64,000 nucleotides of DNA from Mediterranea sp. An20 (GCF_002160055.1 NZ_NFJV01000002.1:1-64000); one strand, 5' to 3'. Shown: positions 7,138-15,958, counted from the first letter of the stretch. The notes: a model not told the origin generated them from the sequence alone. Numbers and translations are program-made.

Positions 7138-7350
7138 GTGTGGTTCGACCCCTTCGAGGTCGATGTGGGAGAGCGAGGACAGATCCGCAGGTGTTCCCCT
7201 TTCGGGGAGCCACCCGCGGTTAAGCATCGTTCAACCTCTTTGAGGTTGCCGGACGAAGCCACAGACTCCGTGTCTCTCCTGTCCATTTCCTGATAGATTG
7301 TTACAGAACTTTGTGCCTCTGTGTTTGATATAAACTAAATCTGATTGATT
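7138..7350. repeat. Composite repeat: three-hairpin unit B (copy 3) plus family A tail (copy 2)
   Basis: A direct repeat of 5881-6097 with scattered substitutions. Hairpin cores are CGACCCCTTCGAGGTCG, TTCCCCTTTCGGGGA and CAACCTCTTTGAGGTTG. The tail ends TATAAACTAAATCTGATTG. It ends about 120 bp upstream of the promoter of the first GLPGLI gene. Confidence 0.8.
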
Positions 7351-7469
7351 ATTTGTCTCCATGCTTTGTCGGCTTATTGTGAGAGACTTATGCCGGTTTT
7401 TGCGTACAAAACTGCGTACAATTCCGTGGAGGTGCGTACAACTTTGCGTAGTCCTTTTTCTTCTGTTTA

Positions 7470-7501
7470 TTAGGAAAGCTAAAAGCGGCTTCCTATTTTT
7501 G
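7470..7501 (+). promoter_or_regulatory. Candidate Bacteroides-type promoter for the GLPGLI array
   Basis: TATTTTTG at 7494-7501 fits the -7 consensus TAnnTTTG exactly. TTAG at 7470-7473, 20 bp upstream, is a three-of-four match to the -33 TTTG. The ATG follows 26 bp later. Confidence 0.5.
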
Positions 7502-7527
7502 GAGCAAAATTCAAATACCATATAAAC

Positions 7528-8388
7528 ATGAAACAGAGTCTATTCTTTTTTATTATCTGGTTCGGATGTTGTCAGTTACAAGCACAGCCCAAGGCGGCAA
7601 GAGTAATAGTACCTCCGATTCGCTCCATGGATTGTGATAAAGCAGTGCTGGCAGGTGAAGCGAACTTACGCGTCAGTTATGCATTAAACGCCGATGATTT
7701 GTCGGATATGGGTACATACATCGATTTGCAATATTTACTGGTAGGTGAGGGCGTATCCAAATACTATAGTGCCTTATTGAGCGCCAGCGATTCCCTTATT
7801 CATGTGTGGAGGAAAGAACATCCTAATTCTCCGGGAGTTCCGCTTTGGCTTGGTGAAGGTGGCAAGCGGTATGATTGGTGGTCGGAATACCAATATACGG
7901 AAATATTCAAAGAAGGTGATGAAATAACGGTTTACTCCCGTATGCCGCATCCCTTGCAACGTTATGATTGTTGGCACAAAGAACCTTACCCGCTACAGCA
8001 GTGGAGCATACAGAATGATACGCTGACCGTGTGTGGATATAAGTGTCAGAAAGCGGTCTGTCATTTTCGCGGGCGTAATTTTGAAGCCTGGTTTGCTCCG
8101 GATATTCCTGTCAGCCAGGGGCCCTGGAAGTTCGGCGGTCTGCCCGGGTTGATTCTGAAACTATATGATGTGGATGGTCTGTACAGGTTTGAGTGCGTCA
8201 ATATCGAACAGGGTAAATTCTCTATTAAAAAGTATGACTACAGCGGTTACAAGCAAATGGACAGAAGCCGCCTGTTGAAGTTGCAGCGTAGAATCAACGA
8301 AGATTTCTTCCGTTTGACGGGAGTTGTAGATGATCAGGGTAAACCGCTTTCTTTTTATACGCCCTACGAGCCGCTGGAACTGGAATAG
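7528..8388 (+). CDS. GLPGLI family exported protein, paralogue 1
   Basis: A 286-residue protein with a signal peptide ending near AQPKAAR. It carries the family motif FGGLPGLILKLYD (about residues 205-217) after the cysteine-containing segment VCGYKCQKAVCHFRG and the phrase EAWFAPDIPVSQGPW. The N-terminal third shares SYALNADDLSD, TYIDLQYL and SKYYSA with all five following paralogues, and the C-terminus is TPYEPLELE. GLPGLI proteins (TIGR01200 type) are exported Bacteroidetes proteins of unknown function, often in tandem near outer-membrane barrels. As first gene of the array it has the best candidate promoter. It is as distinct from paralogues 2 and 3 as from 4. Confidence 0.9.
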   Translation: MKQSLFFFIIWFGCCQLQAQPKAARVIVPPIRSMDCDKAVLAGEANLRVSYALNADDLSDMGTYIDLQYLLVGEGVSKYYSALLSASDSLIHVWRKEHPNSPGVPLWLGEGGKRYDWWSEYQYTEIFKEGDEITVYSRMPHPLQRYDCWHKEPYPLQQWSIQNDTLTVCGYKCQKAVCHFRGRNFEAWFAPDIPVSQGPWKFGGLPGLILKLYDVDGLYRFECVNIEQGKFSIKKYDYSGYKQMDRSRLLKLQRRINEDFFRLTGVVDDQGKPLSFYTPYEPLELE

Positions 8389-8429
8389 TCGGGCATAATA
8401 TAACTCTAACTATCTAAAAAAGAAATACT

Positions 8430-9287
8430 ATGGCTTATATCTTAATGACATTATTTTCAGTGCTGTTTGCTACCTCGACCGTGGCACAGCCCAAACAGAC
8501 AAAGATTTATCTGCCTGATCCCCGCTTGGATGCAGACAAATTTGAGGTGTTGGATACGGCCTATTTACGTGTAAGCTATGCATTGAATGCAGACGATTTA
8601 GCGGATTTGAGCACTTATATAGATTTGCAATATCTGGAAATCGGGGAACGGTTTTCTAAATATTACAGTGCATTCATCAGTAACTGTGATTCTCTTTGTA
8701 CCGAATGGCTGAAACAGCACCCACAGGCCCAAAGCAGGCCAAGTGTAATGGGAGAAATGGGGAAAAAGCTTTATTGGTCGGAGTATCAAAGCTCGGAGAT
8801 TTTCAGACACGGGGGAAGGCAGACCGTATATGCCCGGATGCCCGGCTATTTGAAGCGTTTTGATAGTTGGTACGCGGAGCCTTATCCTTTGCCCCGTTGG
8901 GAAATCGGGAATGATACGCTCACTGTTTGCGGCTATTTGTGCCAAAATGCAACCTGCTCTTTCCGCGGACGGGATTTCACAGCCTGGTTCGCACCGGAGA
9001 TTCCCGTGGCGCAGGGACCTTGGACGTTTGGAGGATTGCCGGGATTAATTCTCAAAGTATATGATGCGGAAAAGTTGTACACCTTTGAATGCGTTTCCAT
9101 TGCACAGGGGGCTTTCCCCATCAAAAAGCTGGATTATAGTTCGTACAGACAAGAAAACCGTACTCGGATTCTGGAATTGCAGCGGAAAATCAATGAGAAT
9201 TATTATCAGGTGGCACAAATTCGTGATTTAAAAACAGGAAAACTAAGATCACGCTTCACTCCTTACAAGCCGCTGGAACTGGAATAA
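8430..9287 (+). CDS. GLPGLI family exported protein, paralogue 2
   Basis: A 285-residue protein: signal peptide (MAYILMTLFSVLFATSTVAQ), SYALNADDLADLSTYIDLQY, the cysteine segment VCGYLCQNATCSFRGRDF, the motif FGGLPGLILKVYD and the end TPYKPLELE. It differs by one residue from the tail of its siblings (K in place of E or D). It is most similar to paralogue 3: the upstream 40 bp and the first 15 codons are almost unchanged at a spacing of 899 bp, indicating a recent tandem duplication. It begins 41 bp after paralogue 1. Function unknown; export to the periplasm or outer membrane is predicted. Confidence 0.9.
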   Translation: MAYILMTLFSVLFATSTVAQPKQTKIYLPDPRLDADKFEVLDTAYLRVSYALNADDLADLSTYIDLQYLEIGERFSKYYSAFISNCDSLCTEWLKQHPQAQSRPSVMGEMGKKLYWSEYQSSEIFRHGGRQTVYARMPGYLKRFDSWYAEPYPLPRWEIGNDTLTVCGYLCQNATCSFRGRDFTAWFAPEIPVAQGPWTFGGLPGLILKVYDAEKLYTFECVSIAQGAFPIKKLDYSSYRQENRTRILELQRKINENYYQVAQIRDLKTGKLRSRFTPYKPLELE

Positions 9288-9328
9288 TCGAGCATAATAT
9301 AACTCTAACTATCTAAAAAAGAAATACT

Positions 9329-10186
9329 ATGGCTTATATCTTAATGACATTATTTTCAGTGTTGTTTGCTACCGCAACCATGGCACAATCCAAACAGGCA
9401 CTGATCTTTCCACCTGATCCCCGTTTGGATGCAGACAAATTTGAGGTGTTGGACACAGCCTATCTGCGTATAGGTTATGCATTGAATGCAGAGGATTTAA
9501 CAGACTTAAGTACGTATATAGATTTACAATTTCTGGAAATCGGAGAGCATCTTTCTAAGTATTACAGCGCATTCGTTGTAAATAACGATTCTCTTTGCAC
9601 CGAATGGATGAAACAGCCGCAAATCCCACATGGTGTACCATTCTTTTTAGGAGAAATGGGGAAAAAAACAACTTGGTCAGAATATCAATATTCGGAGATA
9701 TTCAGGCAGGGAGGCGAACAAACGGTATATGTCCGGATGCCCGGTTCATTGAAACGCTATGATAGTTGGTATTCGGAGCCTTACCCTTTGCCTCATTGGG
9801 AAATCGGGGAAGATACGCTTACCATTTGCGGCTATTTGTGTCAGAATGCGACTTGTTCCTTCCGCGGACGGGATTTCGTAGCTTGGTTTGCGCCTGAAAT
9901 CCCCGTCTCACAGGGACCTTGGACATTTGGAGGATTGCCTGGATTAATCCTCAAAGTATATGATGCGGAAAAGTTGTACACCTTTGAGTGCATTTCCATA
10001 GCGAAGGGGGCTTTCCCCATAAAGAAACTGGATTATAGCTCGTACAAGCAAAGGAAGCGAGCTTGGATTCTGAAACTGCAGCGGAAAATCAATGAGGATT
10101 ATTTGCAAGTGGCACCTGTCGTTGATGCTAAGACCGGGAAGCGATTATCGCATTTTACTCCCTACGATCCGCTGGAACTGGAATAA
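9329..10186 (+). CDS. GLPGLI family exported protein, paralogue 3
   Basis: A 285-residue near-duplicate of paralogue 2. The signal peptide MAYILMTLFSVLFATATMAQ, most of the central domain (DTLTICGYLCQNATCSFRGR, GLPGLILKVYDAEKLYTFEC) and the tail TPYDPLELE are conserved. Divergence is concentrated in a loop at about residues 90-120 (for example QPQIPHGVPFFLGE against QHPQAQSRPSVMGE), which could reflect binding-surface variation. The 41-bp spacer before it is almost identical to the spacer-start region of paralogue 2. Function unknown. Confidence 0.9.
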   Translation: MAYILMTLFSVLFATATMAQSKQALIFPPDPRLDADKFEVLDTAYLRIGYALNAEDLTDLSTYIDLQFLEIGEHLSKYYSAFVVNNDSLCTEWMKQPQIPHGVPFFLGEMGKKTTWSEYQYSEIFRQGGEQTVYVRMPGSLKRYDSWYSEPYPLPHWEIGEDTLTICGYLCQNATCSFRGRDFVAWFAPEIPVSQGPWTFGGLPGLILKVYDAEKLYTFECISIAKGAFPIKKLDYSSYKQRKRAWILKLQRKINEDYLQVAPVVDAKTGKRLSHFTPYDPLELE

Positions 10187-10286
10187 TAACGTGAAATTAA
10201 AACTTAGATTTATGAAACCCTATCTTACCTCAGAGCATATCAAGCATAACTTGGCCAATCTGCCTCGGCTGGTGTTTGATGTCCTC

Positions 10287-11141
10287 ATGAAATACATTTT
10301 AGGAATCTTTTGTCTGCTGTATGCTTGTGCATTGTCTGCCCAGCCTAAGAATAATATAGTGACGCAACCCACAGCACGCATTCATGCGAAGTATGCCGTG
10401 ATAGACCATGCCGACCTGCGGGTCAGCTATGCGCTCAATGCAGACAACCTTCTTGATATTTCCACCTATGTGGACCTGCAATATCTGGAAGTAGGCCGGC
10501 AGACCTCCAAATATTACAGTGCGCTTCTGGCTGCTTCCGATTCGCTTTCGGTATATTGGGTGAGGGAACACCCGAACGTGGACGGCCCTCCACGCTGGAC
10601 GGGGGAAAAAGGAAAAAGCGAGTGGTGGTCGGAATATCAGTACACCGAGATTTTCAGAAGCGGCGGAGAACAGACCATGTACAGCCGCATGCCGTTTATG
10701 CTGGAACGGTATGACTGTTGGCACACGGAGCCTTATCCGCAACAATCGTGGCAATTGCAGTCCGACACCCTGACCATTTGCGGCTATCTGTGCCAGAAAG
10801 CGGTCTGTTCGTTTCGCGGACGCGATTTCGAAGCCTGGTTTGCCCCGCAGATTCCGGTCCGCGAAGGTCCCTGGACGTTTGGCGGTTTGCCGGGACTGAT
10901 ATTGAAAGTTTACGATAAGGACAGGCTATACGTCTTTGAGTGCGTCGGGATAGAACGCGGCAACTTTCCTATCAAGAAGCTGGACTACAGTAAGTACAAG
11001 CCCGTAAAAAGGAAAGAACTGCTGAAAATGCAACGGAAAATCAACGAAGATTATTTCTCGTTTTTTGGTGGTGTCATTGATGATGCAACCGGAAAGCCGT
11101 TGCGTATGTTCAAACCCTACGAGCCGCTGGAATTGGAATGA
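10287..11141 (+). CDS. GLPGLI family exported protein, paralogue 4
   Basis: A 284-residue protein from the ATG at 10287 (MKYILGIFCLLYACALSAQ, a clean signal peptide). The open frame runs further upstream, but that part has no signal sequence. An in-frame ATG at 10212 (MKPYLTS) is probably a fossil start left by duplication, because the same words recur after paralogue 5. Core motifs are present: SYALNADNLLD, ICGYLCQKAVCSFRGRDF, FGGLPGLILKVYDKD and the tail KPYEPLELE. GC content is visibly higher than in paralogues 2 and 3. Function unknown. Confidence 0.88.
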   Translation: MKYILGIFCLLYACALSAQPKNNIVTQPTARIHAKYAVIDHADLRVSYALNADNLLDISTYVDLQYLEVGRQTSKYYSALLAASDSLSVYWVREHPNVDGPPRWTGEKGKSEWWSEYQYTEIFRSGGEQTMYSRMPFMLERYDCWHTEPYPQQSWQLQSDTLTICGYLCQKAVCSFRGRDFEAWFAPQIPVREGPWTFGGLPGLILKVYDKDRLYVFECVGIERGNFPIKKLDYSKYKPVKRKELLKMQRKINEDYFSFFGGVIDDATGKPLRMFKPYEPLELE

Positions 11142-11159
11142 TAACGTGAGATTAAAAGG

Positions 11160-11262
11160 AAGCTGCGGACTCCGTGTCTCTCCTGTCTATTTTCCTGACG
11201 GAAAGTTATGCACTTTGTGTCTCTGTGTTTTTGTATTCATGCATTTACTTACACTTACATAG
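11160..11262. repeat. Family A dispersed repeat, copy 3, between GLPGLI genes 4 and 5
   Basis: GCTGCGGACTCCGTGTCTC, a GACGGAAAGTTATGCACTTT segment and TCTCTGTGTTTTTGTATT match the family A tail at 6003-6097 and 7258-7350. It replaces the expected conserved spacer after the fourth paralogue's GATAACGTGAGATTAAAA. A TAGCTTTG -7-like element falls at its end, 5 bp before the next gene. Confidence 0.7.
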
Positions 11263-11272
11263 CTTTGCTTAA

Positions 11273-12142
11273 ATGATGAGGAAGATTGTTGCAATGATTG
11301 TTTTAATGTTTCTGTCGTCAATGGATTTGATAGGACAGCCTAAATCACGTTTTGTGATGGCTCCTGACTTGCGGGAGGCAGTAAATCGTGTCATGATGGT
11401 TGATACGGCATACCTTCGTGTCAGTTATGCCCTGAATGCTGATGACCTGGACAATCCCAGTACTTACGTTGATTGGCAGTATTTGCAAATCGGCGATTCG
11501 GTATCCAAATATTATAGCAAATTCCTGAATGAGGCGGATTCTTTGGTCTCTGTCTGGCTTAAAGAACATCCCCATGCGGACAGCGTTCCTCTATGGCTTG
11601 GAGAATCAGGTAAGAATGCTGATTATTGGACGGAATACCAATATTCGGAGCTATTCAAGACCGGGGATATGTTGACCGTTTATGCCCGTATGCCGATGTA
11701 TCTTAAGCGTCATAACTGTTTTTATGTGGAGAGAATCCCCCGGCAGCAGTGGCAACTCCATGCAGATACGCTGGAAATAGGTGGATATGTGTGTCAAAAA
11801 GCTACCTGTTCGTTTCGGGGCCGGTCGTTTGAGGCTTGGTTTGCTCCGGATATTTCCATTCCGGAAGGTCCTTGGACATTTGGCGGTTTGCCGGGCTTAA
11901 TACTGAAAGTGTACGATACAGACCGCTTGTACATTTTTGAATGCGTACAGATAGAAAAGGGGAAATTCCCCATCAAGAAATACGATGATTACAAGGAGTA
12001 TAAGCCGATGAATAAGCAGAAGGTTTTAAAGTTGCAACGAAAAATCAATGAGAATTATTTTGTAGTAGCTAAGTTGTATGATTATTACACCAATAAGCCC
12101 AAGTCCCGCTTTACCCCTTACGAGCCGCTGGAATTGGAATGA
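11273..12142 (+). CDS. GLPGLI family exported protein, paralogue 5
   Basis: A 289-residue protein with signal peptide MMRKIVAMIVLMFLSSMDLIGQ. It has SYALNADDLDNPSTYVDWQYL, the cysteine segment GGYVCQKATCSFRGRSF (first cysteine of the usual three replaced by glycine), FGGLPGLILKVYDTD and the tail TPYEPLELE. It is followed by GATAACGTGAGATTAAAACT and a truncated ATGAAACCC reading frame that stops after ten codons, a duplicate of the sequence between paralogues 3 and 4. Function unknown. Confidence 0.88.
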   Translation: MMRKIVAMIVLMFLSSMDLIGQPKSRFVMAPDLREAVNRVMMVDTAYLRVSYALNADDLDNPSTYVDWQYLQIGDSVSKYYSKFLNEADSLVSVWLKEHPHADSVPLWLGESGKNADYWTEYQYSELFKTGDMLTVYARMPMYLKRHNCFYVERIPRQQWQLHADTLEIGGYVCQKATCSFRGRSFEAWFAPDISIPEGPWTFGGLPGLILKVYDTDRLYIFECVQIEKGKFPIKKYDDYKEYKPMNKQKVLKLQRKINENYFVVAKLYDYYTNKPKSRFTPYEPLELE

Positions 12143-12358
12143 TAACGTGAGATTAAAACTTTGGTTTATGAAACCCTATCTTACCTCACATGACGCATAG
12201 TGAGACCCCTCGACCAAGCGGGGTGACAGACTATACTTTAATGAGAATGAAATAGTCAAAAGAGGTTTTGAGGAAGCTAATGATGGTGAGCTTGAATTTC
12301 GGCACACCCTCTTCCGACAAACCTGTGGTTCATATCGTTTTGTTGAAGATTAGAAAAG
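12143..12358. repeat. Spacer with fossil gene start and repeat D copy 2
   Basis: After GATAACGTGAGATTAAAACT an ATG at 12168 opens MKPYLTSHDA and then hits TAG. The same first seven residues stand at 10212. From about 12213 to 12310 follows repeat D, the inverted partner of 5778-5875, and CCCCTCGACCAAGCGGGG just before it can form a hairpin. The last 50 bp lead into paralogue 6 without a clear promoter. Confidence 0.7.
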
Positions 12359-13225
12359 ATGAAAATAAGTAGTTTACTGTTTTTGTTCTTCCTTTGGGGA
12401 GGCTCTTATTATTTGGTTGCCCAACCCAAACAAGGATATGCTTTAGCTCCCCGCTTGCGGGGGGCTTGTGAAAAGCAGGTGACGATAGATACAGCGTATT
12501 TGCGGGTGTATTATGCTTTCAATGCAGAAGACCTGAATGATTATGATACTTATATTGATTTGCAGTGTTTGGAAGTTGGCAGGAAGCAGTCAAAGTATTA
12601 TAGCGCATTTTGGGCTACAGCCGATTCGTTGTCTGTAGAATGGGGCAAATCGCATCCCTATGCAGGAAGCAGTCCGCAATGGTTTGGAGAAGGTGGCAGA
12701 TTCCCGGACCGGTGGAGTGAGTATCAGTTTTCCGTGATATTCAAATCCGGTAACCGGCTGAAAGTGTATGCCGCGATGCCTCATGCTTTGGAGCAATACA
12801 ATTGCCGGTACGAGGAATCTTACCCTTTGCAAGAGTGGACGATAAGGGCTGACACGTTGACGGTTTGTGGGCATTTGTGCCAGAAAGCGGTTTGTTCTTA
12901 TAGGGGCCGCCAATGGGTTGCCTGGTTTTCTGCCGATGTACCGGTGGCTGATGGACCTTGGAAATTGGGCGATTTGCCCGGGCTGATATTGAAAGCATAC
13001 GATAGGGATGAGTTGTACACCTTTGAATGCATCGGGTTGGAACAGGGGGCTTTCCCCCTGGTGAAATGGGACTATAGCCGGTTCAAGGCCCGAAGTCGGG
13101 AGAAGGTGTTAAAACTGCAAAAGGGCATTAACGAGGATTATTTCAAAATGACAAAGGCTGTGGATATAAAAACCGGAAAGCCGGTATCCAAGTTTACCCC
13201 CTACGAGCCGCTGGAACTGGAATGA
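12359..13225 (+). CDS. GLPGLI family exported protein, paralogue 6, divergent
   Basis: A 288-residue protein, signal peptide ending near YYLVAQPKQ. It is the most divergent member: the hallmark reads LGDLPGLILKAYD (GG changed to GD), VSYALNA is VYYAFNA, and FPIKK is FPLVK, while VCGHLCQKAVCSYRGRQW and the tail TPYEPLELE are kept. It is followed after 25 bp by the large barrel gene, using the same GATAACGTGAGATTAAAACT spacer that trails paralogues 4 and 5. This places the original GLPGLI-barrel pair at the right end of the array. Function unknown. Confidence 0.88.
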   Translation: MKISSLLFLFFLWGGSYYLVAQPKQGYALAPRLRGACEKQVTIDTAYLRVYYAFNAEDLNDYDTYIDLQCLEVGRKQSKYYSAFWATADSLSVEWGKSHPYAGSSPQWFGEGGRFPDRWSEYQFSVIFKSGNRLKVYAAMPHALEQYNCRYEESYPLQEWTIRADTLTVCGHLCQKAVCSYRGRQWVAWFSADVPVADGPWKLGDLPGLILKAYDRDELYTFECIGLEQGAFPLVKWDYSRFKARSREKVLKLQKGINEDYFKMTKAVDIKTGKPVSKFTPYEPLELE

Positions 13226-13250
13226 TAACGTGAGATTAAAACTTTGATTT

Positions 13251-15953
13251 ATGAAACAGAATCTTATTTCGTATCGTGAGAAAAAACAGGCAGGCACAGG
13301 GCTGTGCAGCGGCTGGAAAGCGGCCGTCGTGGGGCTATGCCTGCTTGTGGGGGCAGTGGGAATCCGTGCCCAAAGCCTGTTTACCGGACGGGTGACAGAT
13401 GAGGCGGGACACCCGTTTGCGGTCAATGTCAGCCTGCGTCTGCCGGGCAGTGCCCTGGTGAAGGCTTTTACGTCTACGGACGGGGCCGGCAATTACCGCC
13501 TGCAGTATGCAGGTGCCGAAGACAGCGTGGTGATTGTGGTGTCCGGCCTGCAGGTGGGGAAGAACGAGCGGGTGGTGCGCAATGTGTCGCAACGGCTGGA
13601 CTTTGTCCTGGAGGAGAAGAGTATCTTGTTGAAAACCGTGAGTGTGAAAGCGCAGAAAATCAGGCAGGACAACGACACGCTGAACTACCTGGTCAGCTCG
13701 TTTGCCGACCAGAGCGACCGCGTGATTGGCGATGTGCTGAAGAAGATGCCCGGCATAGAGGTGGACGAAAACGGAGGCATCTCCTACAACGGCAAGGCCA
13801 TTTCGCATTTCTACGTCGAAGGCATGGACCTGCTCCAGGGACGGTATGGGCTTGCCACGCAGAATCTTCCGAACAAGGCAGTGAGCGTGGTGCAGGTGCT
13901 GAAGAACCACCAGCCGGTGAAGGTGCTGAAGGACAAAGTGTTTACGGATGCGGTATCCATCAATCTGAAGTTGCAGGACGATGCCAAAGGCGTGTTTACG
14001 GCTTCTGCCCTGGCGGGTGCCGGCTACCAGCCGGCGTTGTGGACAGCCGAACTGGTGGGCATGATGTTTGGCAAGAAATACCAGACGATGACGGTGTATA
14101 AAGGCAACAATACGGGCGATGACGTGCAGCAGGAATTCCGTTCGAAGTATGGGAGTGGCCAGATGACGGCTTCCAATACCCTCTTGCGTGTGCAGACTCC
14201 TTCGGCGCCGGAAGTGTCGACCAAGCGCTATTTCCAGAATCATTCGCATGCCGTGTCGACCAACCATCTGCTCAAACTGAAGAACGGAGGGGAATGGTCG
14301 ACGGGAGTGATGTATTATAATGACCGCATCGACCGGGAAGGACGTTCGCTGACAGAGCAATACCTGCCGGGAGGAGACCGGATTGTGGTGGACGAGAACC
14401 TGCGGTCGACGAATCATATCCATAATCTGGAGGTCGCTTCGAACATGATGATAAACAACGACCAGAAATACCTGAACAACAAACTTGCCGTCCGTGCCAA
14501 CTGGAACGAAGATGAGGGAACCGGCACCGTAGTGAGCAATGTGAATGCCGGCAACCGCACCGTCAACCAGCGGTTGGAACGGCCGTCGCTATCGTTGAGC
14601 GACCGCCTGAACCTGACACGTGCGGTAGGTGCAAACACCTACACGCTGAATGCCGGAATCGGTTATAGTGAGGTGCCCCATACCTTGAGCATCGCGCCTG
14701 TGGACTATTGGGACGACCTGCCGGTCAACTCGTTGGAGCAGGACTTCACCCTGCGGCACCTGGCTTTCAATCTGGGCCTTAGCTGGGGGTTGAAGGCGGG
14801 CAAGTTCTCGATGTACTACCTGCTGTACGGCAGCGGAAGCCTGCAGAATATGGATACCGAACTGGGCAGCCGCGAACCGGGAGGCGATGCTTACTTTGCC
14901 GACCCAATCTGGCGGAACGACTTGTGGTATAACACCTGGCAGGGAGGACTCAACCAGTTTTATTCCTACAAAAGCGGAGATTTCCGCATAGAACTGTCCC
15001 TGCCTGTGTCCTACCAGCGGTTGTGTGTGGACGACCGGTTGGCTGCGGACAAAAAGACCTATAACAAGCCCCTGGTTTCCCCCTCGATGTCGATGTACTA
15101 CACCCTTGGCAACTGGGACTTTAAACTGTACGGAAGGTATACTTATGATTTTGGCGACCTCTATTCGACCTATCGCGGCTATGTCATGGAAGGGTATCGC
15201 AACCTGCTGCGGAACTCCGTAGACGACTTGCCGGAAACCCGCGAGGCAAGGGCCGGCGGCAGCATCTCGTACAATGATGCCTTCTCGGCGCTGTTCGGAA
15301 GCGTGTCCGGCGAATACATGCACGGCTGGCGGAACCTGCTGTATGGTTTCGATTATGACGGCATCCTGCGTATCAGGCAGATTTTGAGGCAACCTACGAC
15401 GTTGGATTCGTACACCGCCCGTTTCAGTCTCAGCAAAGGACTGGACTTCTGGAACTCTACTCTCCAACTGAAAGGCTGGTATGCGCACAGCAACAGTCAG
15501 GGACTGATTCAAGGCGAGGTGGTGGATTTCCTGTCGGACAACGTGATATTGGGCTTCAAGGCCAACCTGGTTCCGGCCCGTTGGATGAGCCTGGATTATT
15601 CCTGCGACTGGCAGTGGTCGCAAAGCCATACAGCCACAGACAACAGCAGCTTTTCGGCGGTGAAATCGGTCGTCCAGGAAATGCACCTCAAGTTCTTTCC
15701 CACCAAGTCGCTGACCCTGGACATGGGAGTGGAACACCAATACACCAACCTCGCCTCTACCCGCCACATGGTGTTCGGCGACTTCAAGGTGGTGTGGCGT
15801 AACCGCTTTGTGGATGTGGAACTGGAGGCAAACAACCTGTTCAACCAGAAGCAATACATGCGGGTCTTCTACAGCGGGGCGGACATGTACCGTTACAGCT
15901 GCGACCTGCGCCCGGTCAGTGCCTTGGTGAAAATCAGGTATAACTTCAAGTAA
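13251..15953 (+). CDS. Outer-membrane beta-barrel protein with N-terminal carboxypeptidase-like domain (TonB-receptor type)
   Basis: A 900-residue protein. Signal peptide region about 1-40 (ending GIRAQS), a CarboxypepD_reg-like beta-sandwich at about 41-120 (FTGRVTDEAGHPFAVNVSLR), a plug-like part (DVLKKMPGIEVDENGGISYNGK, SHFYVEGMDLLQGRYG) at about 150-235, and a long beta-rich barrel ending in the outer-membrane C-terminal signature VKIRYNFK. It resembles TonB-dependent receptor-like barrels of the OMP_b-brl type that occur beside GLPGLI genes. The ligand is unknown; no SusD-like partner is present. GC content is clearly higher than in the preceding array. Hairpins follow the stop. Confidence 0.88.
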   Translation: MKQNLISYREKKQAGTGLCSGWKAAVVGLCLLVGAVGIRAQSLFTGRVTDEAGHPFAVNVSLRLPGSALVKAFTSTDGAGNYRLQYAGAEDSVVIVVSGLQVGKNERVVRNVSQRLDFVLEEKSILLKTVSVKAQKIRQDNDTLNYLVSSFADQSDRVIGDVLKKMPGIEVDENGGISYNGKAISHFYVEGMDLLQGRYGLATQNLPNKAVSVVQVLKNHQPVKVLKDKVFTDAVSINLKLQDDAKGVFTASALAGAGYQPALWTAELVGMMFGKKYQTMTVYKGNNTGDDVQQEFRSKYGSGQMTASNTLLRVQTPSAPEVSTKRYFQNHSHAVSTNHLLKLKNGGEWSTGVMYYNDRIDREGRSLTEQYLPGGDRIVVDENLRSTNHIHNLEVASNMMINNDQKYLNNKLAVRANWNEDEGTGTVVSNVNAGNRTVNQRLERPSLSLSDRLNLTRAVGANTYTLNAGIGYSEVPHTLSIAPVDYWDDLPVNSLEQDFTLRHLAFNLGLSWGLKAGKFSMYYLLYGSGSLQNMDTELGSREPGGDAYFADPIWRNDLWYNTWQGGLNQFYSYKSGDFRIELSLPVSYQRLCVDDRLAADKKTYNKPLVSPSMSMYYTLGNWDFKLYGRYTYDFGDLYSTYRGYVMEGYRNLLRNSVDDLPETREARAGGSISYNDAFSALFGSVSGEYMHGWRNLLYGFDYDGILRIRQILRQPTTLDSYTARFSLSKGLDFWNSTLQLKGWYAHSNSQGLIQGEVVDFLSDNVILGFKANLVPARWMSLDYSCDWQWSQSHTATDNSSFSAVKSVVQEMHLKFFPTKSLTLDMGVEHQYTNLASTRHMVFGDFKVVWRNRFVDVELEANNLFNQKQYMRVFYSGADMYRYSCDLRPVSALVKIRYNFK

Positions 15954-15958
15954 AAGAG

